Part shown: positions 1 to 7,871 of the stretch, piece by piece | Numbering within the stretch: the first letter of the stretch is position 1 | How the letters are laid out: each line of letters starts with the position of its first letter | DNA from: Fulvivirga aurantia | GTDB lineage: Bacteria; Bacteroidota; Bacteroidia; Cytophagales; Cyclobacteriaceae | DNA: 12,281 nucleotides | Reading direction: 5' to 3' | Assembly: GCF_009711475.1 (NCBI RefSeq) | Contig: NZ_SMMD01000868.1 | Span: forward strand, 1 to 12,281 | Position numbers and translations under genes: made by a program | Notes under the pieces: model-generated | The model's database searches: none | Told to the model about the DNA's origin: nothing | The model's input: the letters and a program-made list of their open reading frames with translations, nothing else

Positions 1-302
1 AATCTAATGAGTCTTCATTTTTCAATGAAATAATCGGGGAGGTTAGAATAAATAAAGCTGCTAAAAGTTCGATAAACGCTCAGTTACGATGGTCTGAGAT
101 CGACTTTACAGGAAATGAAAACTCGCCTATTGGCTACGACTTGCTAAATGCGCTAAGACCGGGGCGTAATATCACGTGGTCATTAAACTGGCAGCAAAGA
201 ATCTTATCCGGTTTGCAATTGAATCTTAGCTATGATGGTAGAAAATCAGAAGATGCTGATACCATACATGTGGGTAGGGTACAGGTGAGTGCATTGTTTT
301 AG
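1..302 (+). CDS. C-terminal fragment of a probable outer-membrane beta-barrel protein
   Basis: An open frame runs from the left edge (complete codons from base 3) to a TAG at 300-302, giving the last 99 residues of a longer protein. The tail has alternating polar and hydrophobic residues typical of transmembrane beta strands (for example ITWSLNWQQRI, then SGLQLNLSYDGR) and ends in VQVSALF. A C-terminal aromatic residue at the end of an amphipathic strand is characteristic of outer-membrane barrels. I do not recognise the family, so only the location is inferred. The start and most of the protein lie outside the window. It converges on mlaF: the two stop codons are separated by only 2 bases and no terminator hairpin is visible between them. 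Confidence 0.75.
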   Translation, partial: SNESSFFNEIIGEVRINKAAKSSINAQLRWSEIDFTGNENSPIGYDLLNALRPGRNITWSLNWQQRILSGLQLNLSYDGRKSEDADTIHVGRVQVSALF

Positions 303-304
303 AC

Positions 305-1057
305 TCAATCCATTTTCTTAAGCTTGCGCATTACTTTATTGGCAAAAACGAAATCATCAAACTCCTTCACACCAGAATCCATAATCTCATCTTTATTACC
401 TTCCCACAGTTTATGGCCTTTGTATAGAAACATAATGTTTTCACCTATACCCAAAACACTGTTCATATCGTGCGTTACAACCACTGTGGTAATATTGTAC
501 TCTTCGGTAATTTCAAGAATGAGCTCATCGATAAGGATAGAGGTTTGTGGATCAAGCCCGGAGTTAGGCTCATCACAAAACAAATAGCTCGACTCATTTA
601 CAATGGCTCGAGCGATACCAACACGCTTTTGCATACCTCCACTTATTTCTGAAGGCATTTTATCGTTTTGATTTTCGAGACCTACACGCTGTAGGCAGAA
701 GTTAACACGATCCAGTTTTTCATCTTCAGGCATCTTTGTGAGCACATTCAGCGGAAACATTACATTTTGTTCCACCGTCTTAGAATCAAACAAAGCACCA
801 CCCTGAAAAAGCATTCCAATTTGTCGTCTTATTTCTGTTTTAAGGTCTCTGTCTGCGTGGGTAAATTCTTTATCACCATAGTAAACCAATCCCTCATCAG
901 GCTTCACAAGACCTACAATACACTTTAGTAGTACACTTTTTCCGGTTCCACTACTGCCGATGATTAAATTTGGCTTTCCCTTCTCGAAAGTGCCGCTGAT
1001 GCCTTTAAGCACTTCTTTATCTCCGAAAGTCTTTTTTATATTTTCTATTTTAATCAT
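305..1057 (-). CDS. mlaF: ABC transporter ATP-binding protein, MlaF family (lipid transport)
   Basis: This 250-residue protein is a complete ABC ATPase. It shows a Walker A motif GSSGTGKS (residues 34-41), a Q-loop FQGGALF (Gln85), the signature ISGGMQKRV (138-146), Walker B YLFCDEP (158-164), a D-loop SGLD (166-169) and the H-loop His196. The FQGGALFDSKTVEQNV stretch and the GGMQKRVGIARA signature are typical of the Mla/Ttg2A subfamily, which powers phospholipid movement between the inner and outer membranes. The ATG overlaps the stop of the MlaE-like permease gene by 4 bases (ATGA), so the two are translationally coupled and surely form one transporter. The usual DEPTSGLDP is DEPNSGLDP here, a mild change. 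No MCE-domain (MlaD) gene follows inside the window. The cargo is not shown by the sequence. Confidence 0.9.
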   Translation of the reverse strand: MIKIENIKKTFGDKEVLKGISGTFEKGKPNLIIGSSGTGKSVLLKCIVGLVKPDEGLVYYGDKEFTHADRDLKTEIRRQIGMLFQGGALFDSKTVEQNVMFPLNVLTKMPEDEKLDRVNFCLQRVGLENQNDKMPSEISGGMQKRVGIARAIVNESSYLFCDEPNSGLDPQTSILIDELILEITEEYNITTVVVTHDMNSVLGIGENIMFLYKGHKLWEGNKDEIMDSGVKEFDDFVFANKVMRKLKKMD

Positions 1058-1782
1058 AACAGCAATTGAGCTAAAAGATAATCAGCTAGCAGGATAGCGA
1101 TAACGCTTTGCGTAACTGCTGCTGTACTCGATTGACCAACTTCCACTGCACCTCCGGTGGTATAGTATCCTTTATAAGATGAAATAGAAGCTACCAGAAA
1201 AGCAAAAACAAATGATTTGATAAGGGCAAAAGTGACGGTGTATTCATTAAAGTCGAACCGCATGCCGTAAACATATTCTGTTGCAGTGATCACTTCAGTG
1301 AGTACTCCTGCTAAATACCCCCCAGCCATTGCTAATAAGCCTGCTAATATCACTAGCATTGGGTACATCAAAACTGTTCCTAATATTTTAGGCAATACCA
1401 AATATGACGCTGAGTTGATACCCATCACTTCAAGGGCATCGATCTGCTCTGAGATACGCATTGTGCCTAACCCACTAGCCATACTTGAGCCAACTTTACC
1501 AGCAAAAATAACTCCTATGATTGTTGGCGCGAGCTCCAGAATCGTCATATCACGCACAACCAAAGAAATTACATAATCAGGTATAAGAGGGTTTATTAAA
1601 TTATAGGCTGTCTGAATAGTGGTAACAGCACCCATAAAAAAGGAAACGAGCGATACTAAAAATATAGAGCCTATACCTATAGAGACACATTCATCGATTG
1701 TGAGTTTGAAGTACGTTTTAAAAGTTTCCCGATTGACAAAAAGTGAACCAAGAAATATGAAATACTTGCCGAGGCTTTCCAT
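1054..1782 (-). CDS. mlaE: ABC transporter permease, MlaE family (lipid transport)
   Basis: This 242-residue integral membrane protein has several hydrophobic segments (about 35-58, 84-103, 128-160, 185-203 and 222-242). It carries the MlaE-family core: GKVGSSMASGLGTM (95-108) followed by SEQIDALEVMGI (111-122), whose EQIDAL is the most conserved stretch of the family. The family forms the inner-membrane permease dimer of Mla-type retrograde or anterograde phospholipid transporters, working with the ATPase encoded immediately downstream through an ATGA overlap. The length matches the short, single-domain form of the family. The start chosen is the ATG giving MESLGKYFIFLG, the usual N-terminal amphipathic segment. 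The 207-base gap upstream separates it from a divergent dehydrogenase gene; two small hairpins lie there but no convincing promoter. Family confidence is high, cargo unknown. Confidence 0.9.
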   Translation of the reverse strand: MESLGKYFIFLGSLFVNRETFKTYFKLTIDECVSIGIGSIFLVSLVSFFMGAVTTIQTAYNLINPLIPDYVISLVVRDMTILELAPTIIGVIFAGKVGSSMASGLGTMRISEQIDALEVMGINSASYLVLPKILGTVLMYPMLVILAGLLAMAGGYLAGVLTEVITATEYVYGMRFDFNEYTVTFALIKSFVFAFLVASISSYKGYYTTGGAVEVGQSSTAAVTQSVIAILLADYLLAQLLL

Positions 1783-1808
1783 TAATTAGCTTTAGATTTT
1801 GCTCGTAT

Positions 1809-1849
1809 AGGTGTTTTATCTACCTTAACACCTTGCTGAAAGTTAGCAA
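1809..1849 (-). other. Two adjacent small hairpins in the mlaE upstream region
   Basis: Two inverted repeats abut in the gap before mlaE: a 7-bp stem (1809-1815 with 1827-1833, AGGTGTT/AACACCT, 11-base loop) and a 5-bp stem (1833-1837 with 1845-1849, TTGCT/AGCAA, 7-base loop). They would lie in the 5' untranslated region of the mlaEF message. Neither is followed by a U tract in either direction, so they are not intrinsic terminators. Chance is a real possibility in AT-rich DNA, and I assign no function. Confidence 0.3.
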
Positions 1850-1989
1850 TATTATTATAAAAGGATTGAGATAAAAATTGTTTTAGTAAGTAAATTGAAT
1901 AAGATGCACCAACTGTCAGTTAGCAGATGGTTCCGTGTGATCTTTCATTTTGATTTACCTGTATCTAACTCTTTAAAACACAATTAATT

Positions 1990-2694
1990 ATGAGAAAGCT
2001 TGCGGTAATTACCGGGGGTACCAAAGGCATTGGTCGCGCATTGGTTTTTCTATTTGCCAGAAATGATTTTGATGTAGTGGTTTGTGCCAGAAATAGTGAT
2101 GACCTGGCCGCTCTCAAAGATGAGGTTGAAGATGCGCTGGATGTTGATATTTATACGAAAGCCACAGATGTATCAAAAAAAGAAGAGATTGATGCTTTGA
2201 TTCAGTTTATAAAAGCAAAAGGTCGAAAAGTTGATGTATTGATTAACAATGCGGGTGTATTTATTCCCGGACAGGTGCATAGCGAAGAAGAGGGAATGCT
2301 TGAAAAAATGATTGATACCAATTTATATAGTGCCTACAGACTTACACGCGGCCTTATTGATGGAATGGTAAAGAGTAAAAGCGGTCATATTTTCAACATG
2401 TGTTCTACGGCCTCATTTATGCCTTATGTAAATGGTGGTTCTTATTGCATTTCTAAATATGCTTTGTTGGGCATGTCAAAAGTACTGAGAGAAGAAATGA
2501 AGGAGCACAATGTGAGAGTTACTTCAGTGATGCCCGGAGCTACTTATACTGCCAGTTGGGAAGGAGCTGACATTCCGGAAGAACGCTTTATGAAAGCCGA
2601 GGACGTGGCTGAAGCAATATGGCAGGCTTATGTTTTATCTAAACGCACTGTACTAGAAGAGCTCGTGCTTAGACCTCAGTTGGGAGATTTATAA
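1990..2694 (+). CDS. Short-chain dehydrogenase/reductase (SDR), classical type
   Basis: This 234-residue classical SDR has the Rossmann cofactor motif TGGTKGIG (residues 8-15), the structural NNAG (86-89), Asn111, and the catalytic Ser139, Tyr152 and Lys156 in the canonical YxxxK arrangement. Pro182-Gly183 follows the sixth strand. CARN at 32-35 leaves an arginine at the usual NADP-selecting position, so NADPH is the likelier cofactor (inference). All catalytic residues are present, so it should be an active oxidoreductase, but the substrate cannot be read from sequence. SDRs of this size include 3-oxoacyl-ACP reductase-like and sugar or sterol dehydrogenases. The gene stands alone, divergent from mlaE and convergent with murB. 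The ATG at 1990 sits right at the start of the first beta strand, and no Shine-Dalgarno sequence is visible. Confidence 0.9.
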   Translation: MRKLAVITGGTKGIGRALVFLFARNDFDVVVCARNSDDLAALKDEVEDALDVDIYTKATDVSKKEEIDALIQFIKAKGRKVDVLINNAGVFIPGQVHSEEEGMLEKMIDTNLYSAYRLTRGLIDGMVKSKSGHIFNMCSTASFMPYVNGGSYCISKYALLGMSKVLREEMKEHNVRVTSVMPGATYTASWEGADIPEERFMKAEDVAEAIWQAYVLSKRTVLEELVLRPQLGDL

Positions 2695-2715
2695 TTAGTT
2701 AGATGAAAATATATG

Positions 2716-2751
2716 AGCCGTAAGAAGAGACTACTACCTCTTGCGGCTTTT
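2716..2751 (+). terminator. Probable intrinsic terminator between convergent SDR and murB genes
   Basis: A 10-bp stem with one G-U pair (2716-2725 AGCCGTAAGA with 2739-2748 TCTTGCGGCT) encloses a 13-base loop and is followed on the plus strand by a short T run (2748-2751). It lies 21 bases past the SDR stop and 15 bases past the murB stop on the other strand. On the minus strand the hairpin is followed by a looser AT-rich stretch, so it may serve both directions but is better for the plus strand. An alternative fold pairs AAGAG with CTCTT inside an AGCCG/CGGCT stem. Confidence 0.6.
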
Positions 2752-2762
2752 ACTTACCCCTA

Positions 2763-3785
2763 TTACCTAATAACATTCACCTCAGGGTTAAGAGAAATAC
2801 CAAACTTCTCAGCCACGCTTTTCTGTATCTCCTGAGCCAGATCCCAGATATCTTCACCTTTGCCACCTCCGTGGTTAACCAAAACAAGAGCTTGTTTGTC
2901 ATGCACACCGATGTCTCCAATTTTCTTTCCTTTCCAACCACATTGCTCAATCAACCAACCGGCAGGTACCTTAATTTTATCTTCAGGTAGCTCATACCCT
3001 GGGATATCGCTAAACTCAGCTTTAAGACCTTCATAATCTATCTTATCGATCGTAGGGTTTTTAAAGAAGCTACCTGAGTTGCCAATCTTTTTCGGGTCTG
3101 GAAGTTTTGACTGGCGGATTTTGATTACGGCATCGCTGATGTCTTTAATGGTAGGCTTATCGATGCCCATTTCCTTAAGTGTATCTGCAATGGCCCCATA
3201 GCTTGTATTGAGCTTATGTTCATTGTTAGAAAGTCTCAAAACCACCTCAGCTATGATGTACTCACCTTTTACTACATTTTTGAAGATGCTCTCTCTATAA
3301 CCAAACTGACAATCTGTGTTGTTGAATTTTTCAACTTTGCCTGTTTTGCGATTTACTGCCAATAGGTAATCAAAAACCTCTTTGATCTCAACACCATATG
3401 CCCCGATATTTTGCATGGGCGCAGCTCCCATAGTGCCTGGTATAAGTGATAGATTTTCAACACCACCCCAATTATTTTTAATGGCTTCAAGTACAAACTC
3501 GTGCCAATTTTCGCCTGCACCGACTTTTACAACTACCTCTTCGTTATTTTCATGCTGCAGTTCGATACCCTTAATGTCAATCTTAATGACCAATCCGTCA
3601 AAATCTTTGGTAAGTAATATATTACTTCCACCACCAAGCAGCAAAACCTCATTGTCTTGAGCTTCTGAAGTTTTAAGAATTGCTTGTAGATCTTCGATAC
3701 TTTGAGCTTCGGTAAAGTATCTGGCTTTTGCCTCAAGGCCGAAAGTATTATATGGCTTAAGTGAAATGTTCTTTTCTATCTGCAT
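2763..3785 (-). CDS. murB: UDP-N-acetylmuramate dehydrogenase (UDP-N-acetylenolpyruvoylglucosamine reductase)
   Basis: MurB reduces UDP-GlcNAc-enolpyruvate to UDP-MurNAc with NADPH and FAD, the second committed step of peptidoglycan synthesis, in the cytosol. The 340-residue protein is the long (type I, E. coli-like) form. It has the FAD-binding GGGSN (51-55), the IPGTMGAAPMQNIGAYG region (115-131), FGYRESIFK with Arg164, GNSGSFFKNP with catalytic Ser239 (proton donor position) and a C-terminal NPEVNVI with Glu335. The ATG at 3785, giving MQIEKNISLKPYNTFG, matches the usual family N-terminus; a longer reading would need a TTG at 3812 and adds nine unlikely residues. It follows the DAHP synthase stop by 64 bases on the same strand with no clear terminator or promoter between, so it may be the last gene of the aromatic operon (inference). 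Confidence 0.95.
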   Translation of the reverse strand: MQIEKNISLKPYNTFGLEAKARYFTEAQSIEDLQAILKTSEAQDNEVLLLGGGSNILLTKDFDGLVIKIDIKGIELQHENNEEVVVKVGAGENWHEFVLEAIKNNWGGVENLSLIPGTMGAAPMQNIGAYGVEIKEVFDYLLAVNRKTGKVEKFNNTDCQFGYRESIFKNVVKGEYIIAEVVLRLSNNEHKLNTSYGAIADTLKEMGIDKPTIKDISDAVIKIRQSKLPDPKKIGNSGSFFKNPTIDKIDYEGLKAEFSDIPGYELPEDKIKVPAGWLIEQCGWKGKKIGDIGVHDKQALVLVNHGGGKGEDIWDLAQEIQKSVAEKFGISLNPEVNVIR

Positions 3786-3849
3786 TGATGCGAAATAACG
3801 ATAAAATGCCAAAAATACAGCATTAAAGGCTTAAAAATGGCCGATATTC

Positions 3850-4947
3850 TTACGACCCGTTGCTATTCATGATTTTATTTTGATGATTGATTGACTCCTG
3901 ATGTACAGCCTTAAAATACTTCTCAATAAACTCACGGCTTAGGCCAAGCTTTTCTCCTTTACTACACACCTGATTTAGGATTTCTTCCCATCTTTTGGTT
4001 TGAAGAATGGTAAGGTTGTTGGCTTTTTTATAGAGTCCAATGTCTTCGGCCACTGTCATGCGTTGTGCAAATAAAGAGAGTATTTCATCATCAAATTTAT
4101 CGATTTGGCTTCTTAAAGATTCCAGTTCTCCCGGTATAGCATCTTTAACACTTACATCTTCTCTTAGCACAAATTTGTCGATCATTTCAGCAAGCTTTTG
4201 AGGAGTGACTTGCTGCTTTGCATCGCTCCAAGCCTTGTCAGGGTTAATGTGGGACTCGATCATCAGGCCATCATAATTGAGGTCTAGTGCTTCCTGAGCT
4301 ACTTCGTAGAGCAACTCTCTATTGCCGGCAATATGGCTAGGGTCACAGATTATGGGTATGCCAGGAATTTGTCTCCTTAACTCAATAGGGAGCTGCCATT
4401 GAGGCGTGTTTCGATATTTTTTCTCACCGTATTTGGCAAACCCTCGGTGTATCGCACCTACCTGACTTATACCGGCCTGGTGAATTCTCTCAATAGCTCC
4501 AATCCAAAGCTGTAAATCAGCATTGATCGGATTTTTGATAAGAACTGGGATGTCAACACCCTTTAGCGCATCGGCTATCTCCTGTACAGAAAATGGGTTA
4601 ACAGTGGTGCGAGCGCCTATCCATAAAATGTCGACACCATGCTTTAAAGCCTCAAGCACGTGTTGTGCATTTGCCACTTCTACAGTTATCGGCAACCCGG
4701 TTACGGCCTTAGCTTTTCTAAGCCATTTAAGTCCCTCAGCACCAACCCCTTCGAAGTTGTTGGGTCTCGTGCGTGGCTTCCAAATACCTGCTCTTAAAAT
4801 ATCTACTTTATTGGTTGCTGCGAGTTGTTTACAGGTTTCTATTACCTGTTCCTCTGTTTCAGCACTGCATGGGCCACTGATAATTACCGGTCTGTCCAGG
4901 TTAGGAAGCCAAGTGTTGAGGGGTGAAATATCTGTTAATTTACTCAT
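3850..4947 (-). CDS. Bifunctional 3-deoxy-7-phosphoheptulonate synthase / chorismate mutase type II
   Basis: The N-terminal part (about 18-262) is a DAHP synthase of the KDO8P-synthase-like group, which joins phosphoenolpyruvate and erythrose 4-phosphate at the entry to the shikimate pathway. Visible motifs are SGPCSAE with metal-ligand Cys27, KPRTRP (57-62), IKNP (137-140), DPSHIAG with His205 and MIESH with Glu231. Residues about 274-356 form an AroQ-type helical chorismate mutase (LRSQIDKFDDEILSLFAQR, then IGLYKK), converting chorismate to prephenate. The fusion puts the first pathway step and the Phe/Tyr branch step on one polypeptide; in related fusions the mutase domain also helps prephenate or aromatic products inhibit the synthase (established for the family, not shown here). 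It is separated from tyrA by only 4 bases, so it is translationally linked to the pheA-led operon. Confidence 0.95.
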   Translation of the reverse strand: MSKLTDISPLNTWLPNLDRPVIISGPCSAETEEQVIETCKQLAATNKVDILRAGIWKPRTRPNNFEGVGAEGLKWLRKAKAVTGLPITVEVANAQHVLEALKHGVDILWIGARTTVNPFSVQEIADALKGVDIPVLIKNPINADLQLWIGAIERIHQAGISQVGAIHRGFAKYGEKKYRNTPQWQLPIELRRQIPGIPIICDPSHIAGNRELLYEVAQEALDLNYDGLMIESHINPDKAWSDAKQQVTPQKLAEMIDKFVLREDVSVKDAIPGELESLRSQIDKFDDEILSLFAQRMTVAEDIGLYKKANNLTILQTKRWEEILNQVCSKGEKLGLSREFIEKYFKAVHQESINHQNKIMNSNGS

Positions 4948-4951
4948 GGTC

Positions 4952-5833
4952 TTAATTGTTTAAAGTGGCTGCCTGATTTTTCAATTCTATCCCATCCAAT
5001 ATTCTTTTGATTTGATTCGACTCTTCAATAGCCCGATAAGTCTCACCGGTATTTCCGCTCTCAATCATCTGCTTAAGGTCATTGAGTTTGTCTATAAATG
5101 AATCGATGGCACTGGTTAGGTTTTCTTTATTTTCGTTAAAAATGGGTGTCCACATTGCGGGAGAACTTTTCGCCAATCTTACAGTAGAAGCGAAACCACT
5201 ACCAGCCATATTGAAAATGCTTTTTTCGTCTTTTTCAATATCTAAAACAGTAAGTCCTAATGTAAAAGAGGTGATGTGAGAAAGATGAGAAACATAAGCA
5301 ATGTGACGGTCATGCTCTTCTGCTTCCATATGTATATTCTTCATTTTCAATGCTTCGAATACTTCTGTAGCGGTTTTAAGCGCTGATTTACTGCTCTTGT
5401 CTACATCAGTCATGATGTTGATTTTACCATCGAAAAGGTAGTAGTGCGCAGCTTCAGGGCCACTATATTCAGTTCCGGCAATCGGATGGCAGGCCACAAA
5501 TTGAGACCGCTTTTCGTGAGCATCTGCTACTTTACATATATTGGCCTTTATCGACCCGACATCCAGTACGATCGCGTTTTCTTTAATATGATCTAATACC
5601 TCTTTCAAAAGCGATGGCGCCTGATCTACTGGAACTGCTATGATAACGAGATCGGCCTTCTGCGCTGATTCTTTAAGATCTAGTACCTCATCAATAATAC
5701 CTAGTTCTAAGGCCTTGGCTATATGCTCGGTGTTGCTATCAACACCAATTATCTGTTGGGCTATGTTTCTTTTTTTAAGGTCCAGCGCCATAGAGCCCCC
5801 TATTAGTCCTGTACCTATTACTGTGATAATCAT
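4952..5833 (-). CDS. tyrA: Prephenate dehydrogenase (tyrosine branch)
   Basis: This 293-residue TyrA-family enzyme oxidatively decarboxylates prephenate to 4-hydroxyphenylpyruvate. The N-terminal Rossmann fold has GTGLIGGS (7-14) with Asp32 at the end of the second strand, which favours NAD over NADP. ACHPIAGTEYSGP (115-126) contains the catalytic His116, HDRHIAYVSHLSH (174-186) is the conserved helical segment, and STVRLAKSSPAMW contains Arg219, the substrate-binding arginine position. There is no C-terminal ACT domain, so tyrosine feedback through such a domain is not expected. The gene starts 10 bases after the aminotransferase stop and ends 4 bases before the DAHP synthase/mutase ATG. Its prephenate substrate is made by the mutase domain encoded next to it. 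Arogenate activity cannot be excluded from sequence. Confidence 0.92.
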   Translation of the reverse strand: MIITVIGTGLIGGSMALDLKKRNIAQQIIGVDSNTEHIAKALELGIIDEVLDLKESAQKADLVIIAVPVDQAPSLLKEVLDHIKENAIVLDVGSIKANICKVADAHEKRSQFVACHPIAGTEYSGPEAAHYYLFDGKINIMTDVDKSSKSALKTATEVFEALKMKNIHMEAEEHDRHIAYVSHLSHITSFTLGLTVLDIEKDEKSIFNMAGSGFASTVRLAKSSPAMWTPIFNENKENLTSAIDSFIDKLNDLKQMIESGNTGETYRAIEESNQIKRILDGIELKNQAATLNN

Positions 5834-5843
5834 ATTTTTATGT

Positions 5844-6992
5844 TTAAATTTTAATTCTATTAAGTGCTTCTTCTAATCTTGTCTTTGGTGTGCAAAGGGA
5901 GATACGTACATACCTTTGTCCGTTACTACCGAAAATAAATCCGGGAGTTATGAATATTTGGTATTTGATGAGTAGTTCATCTACCCACTGGGCTACATCA
6001 TTGACAGAGTCTGGTGCTTTGGCCCATACGAACATGCCGACCTGATCATTTTTGTACTCGCATTTCAGTTGATCAAGTACTTGCCAGACAATCTCCCTAC
6101 GTTGGCTGTAGGTATCGTTTACTTTCTTAAACCACATTTGGCCTTGTTTTAACGCGACAATTGCAGCCTCCTGAATAGGTAAAAACATACCGGAATCCAC
6201 ATTACTTTTAAAACGAAGAATATTGTTGATGTGCTCTTCATGAGCGGCAATCACCCCCATACGCCAGCCAGCCATATTATGTGATTTGCTCAATGAGTTT
6301 AGTTCGAGTATATACGGGCTTAGACCACTTGATAATAGGCTCTGAGGATTTTTATTCAGAATAAAACTGTAAGGATTGTCGTTACAGATCAGAATATTGT
6401 GTTTCTCGCCAAAGGCAGCCAATGACCTGAAAAGCTCGTCACTGGCTTGTGTTCCGGTTGGCATGTTGGGGTAGTTGACCCACATCAGCTTCACTTTAGA
6501 TAAGTCGTGTTGCTCGATCTCTTCTAAGTTGGGCATCCAATTATTGTCGGCCGTTAGGTTATAATTTACTACAGCCGCTCCCGCAAGCTGAGTGGCAGCA
6601 GCATAGGCAGGATACCCTGGATTAGGAACCAACGCTACATCACCAGCCTGCAAGTAAGTCATGGAGATGTGAACAATGCCTTCTTTACTGCCAATAAGAG
6701 GGAGTATCTCAGTTTCGGCATTTAATTTTACATGGTAACTCCGTTTGTACCATTCTGCGTAAGCTTCACGCAAGCCAGGTATACCTTTATAACTTTGGTA
6801 GCCATGATTGCCCGGCTCAGATGCGCTGGTGGCAAGTCGATGAATTACCTTTTTAGGCGGAGGTAGATCGGGGCTACCTATACCAAGGTTTATGATATCT
6901 TTTCCTGTAGCCTTGAGTTGAGCTATCTCTCGGAGCTTTTGAGAAAAATAGTATTCCTGTATTGCATTAAGTCTGTCTGCGGGCTTAATCAT
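5844..6992 (-). CDS. PLP-dependent aminotransferase, class I/II, probably aromatic
   Basis: This 382-residue fold-type I aminotransferase has NYPNMPTG (173-180) with Asn176, NDNPYSF with Asp205 contacting the pyridine nitrogen, SLSKSHNMAGWRMG with the PLP lysine Lys236 and Arg239-region helix, and YVRISLC with Arg363, the substrate carboxylate clamp. Overall it resembles the family annotated as LL-diaminopimelate or aspartate/aromatic aminotransferases. Sitting between prephenate dehydratase and prephenate dehydrogenase, its natural job is most likely transamination of phenylpyruvate and 4-hydroxyphenylpyruvate to Phe and Tyr (inference from context). The ATG overlaps the pheA stop by 4 bases (ATGA), indicating coupled translation. 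A broader amino-donor range or action on diaminopimelate-pathway intermediates remains possible. Confidence 0.88.
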   Translation of the reverse strand: MIKPADRLNAIQEYYFSQKLREIAQLKATGKDIINLGIGSPDLPPPKKVIHRLATSASEPGNHGYQSYKGIPGLREAYAEWYKRSYHVKLNAETEILPLIGSKEGIVHISMTYLQAGDVALVPNPGYPAYAAATQLAGAAVVNYNLTADNNWMPNLEEIEQHDLSKVKLMWVNYPNMPTGTQASDELFRSLAAFGEKHNILICNDNPYSFILNKNPQSLLSSGLSPYILELNSLSKSHNMAGWRMGVIAAHEEHINNILRFKSNVDSGMFLPIQEAAIVALKQGQMWFKKVNDTYSQRREIVWQVLDQLKCEYKNDQVGMFVWAKAPDSVNDVAQWVDELLIKYQIFITPGFIFGSNGQRYVRISLCTPKTRLEEALNRIKI

Positions 6993-7828
6993 TTTCTTCC
7001 ATTTTTATAAATTCCTAATACTCTTAATCCCGTGCATAGTGTAGCTAGTGCTGTTTTTAAAGATTCAAATTGTTCCATACTGTCAAACTCAAGGTCTAGA
7101 TGAAAACTATATTCCCACTCAGTGACTACATGAGGTATCGATTGTATTTTCGAAATATTGATATGATGCCCGGTAATCACCTGCATCACATTTGACAAGC
7201 TGCCAGGGCGATGTGGGAGGGTAAATCGCACTGAAGCCTTGTTAGCGTCATGCAATTGAATAGGTGTAGTCGATAAAATGAGAAAGCGTGTGTAATTGTT
7301 GCTTACCGTTTCTATGTTGCGTTCGATGATCTCAAGTTCGTAAAGGTTGGCAGCAGTACTACTGGCTATAGCAGCGATAGAGTGATCTCTTATTTCAGCT
7401 ATATTTTTTGCGCTTAATGCTGTGTCTGCAGTTTCTATCAACCTCATGCGTGGGTGTTGTTTGAGAAAATCAGCGCACTGTAGCAAGGCCATGGGGTGAG
7501 AGTGTACTTCTCTGATATGGCTAAGCTTTGTACCTGGCAGAGCCATCAGGTGCTGCTCTATTTTGATGTATACCTCACCAACAATGTGCAACTCAGATTG
7601 CTCCAAAAGCGCATAATTTGGTAAAATACTACCTGCGATAGAGTTTTCTATCGCCATTACTCCTTCATTTGCATTGCCGTTTTGAGTGTTAACGATCAAC
7701 TGATTAAAAGTAGACATGGGAACAATCTCAATATGCTCAGGGTAATGCTTTTGTGCAGCTTCCTGATGAAAACTACCTTCATAACCTTGAATGGCTATTT
7801 TTAACTTTTTACCTGTTATCACTTCCAT
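6989..7828 (-). CDS. pheA: Prephenate dehydratase with C-terminal ACT domain
   Basis: PheA converts prephenate to phenylpyruvate, committing carbon to phenylalanine. The 279-residue protein has a catalytic region (about 9-185) starting KIAIQGYEGSFHQEAA, with MAIENSIAGSI (58-68) and the hallmark NNYTRF (177-182), whose Thr180 is essential in the family. An ACT regulatory domain (about 198-275) follows; the positions of the usual GALV and ESRP effector motifs read PGSLSNVM and KIQSIP, so Phe feedback is likely but the motifs diverge. There is no fused chorismate mutase, unlike E. coli PheA; that activity is on the DAHP synthase of the same operon. It is the first gene of the operon, its ATG lying 11 bases after the U tract of a terminator preceded by two Phe/Tyr leader peptides, so its transcription is predicted to respond to Phe and Tyr supply. 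Confidence 0.95.
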   Translation of the reverse strand: MEVITGKKLKIAIQGYEGSFHQEAAQKHYPEHIEIVPMSTFNQLIVNTQNGNANEGVMAIENSIAGSILPNYALLEQSELHIVGEVYIKIEQHLMALPGTKLSHIREVHSHPMALLQCADFLKQHPRMRLIETADTALSAKNIAEIRDHSIAAIASSTAANLYELEIIERNIETVSNNYTRFLILSTTPIQLHDANKASVRFTLPHRPGSLSNVMQVITGHHINISKIQSIPHVVTEWEYSFHLDLEFDSMEQFESLKTALATLCTGLRVLGIYKNGRK

Positions 7829-7839
7829 AATTATTGAGC

Positions 7840-7871
7840 AAAAAAAAAGAGTCCCCTTTCGGAGGACTCTT
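7840..7871 (-). terminator. Attenuator 2 terminator, immediately before pheA
   Basis: Read on the minus strand: AAGAGTCC, a bulged T, CC, the GNRA tetraloop GAAA, then GG and GGACTCTT, giving an 8-bp plus 2-bp stem (7871-7861 with 7856-7847), followed by a run of nine T (7848-7840, its first two in the stem). This is a strong intrinsic terminator placed 11 bases before the pheA start codon, where no minus-strand coding region ends except the leader peptide. Its 5' arm is the exact partner of the antiterminator strand in leader 2. Its place ahead of the operon, rather than after it, marks it as an attenuator. Confidence 0.88.

Noticed and set aside
324..587. Plus-strand open frames inside mlaF
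   Set aside because: They are antisense to a complete ABC ATPase with all motifs intact and have no family signature.
1286..1576. Plus-strand open frame inside mlaE
   Set aside because: It is the shadow of the conserved permease core on the other strand.
3382..3660. Plus-strand open frame inside murB
   Set aside because: It is antisense to the FAD-binding region of murB, with low-complexity Ser/Pro-rich translation.
3786..3812. TTG start for murB giving nine extra residues
   Set aside because: The ATG at 3785 gives the family-typical N-terminus, and the added residues match nothing.
4523..4963. 146-codon plus-strand open frame opposite the DAHP synthase gene
   Set aside because: The real gene on the other strand has every catalytic motif; the antisense translation resembles nothing and crosses into tyrA.
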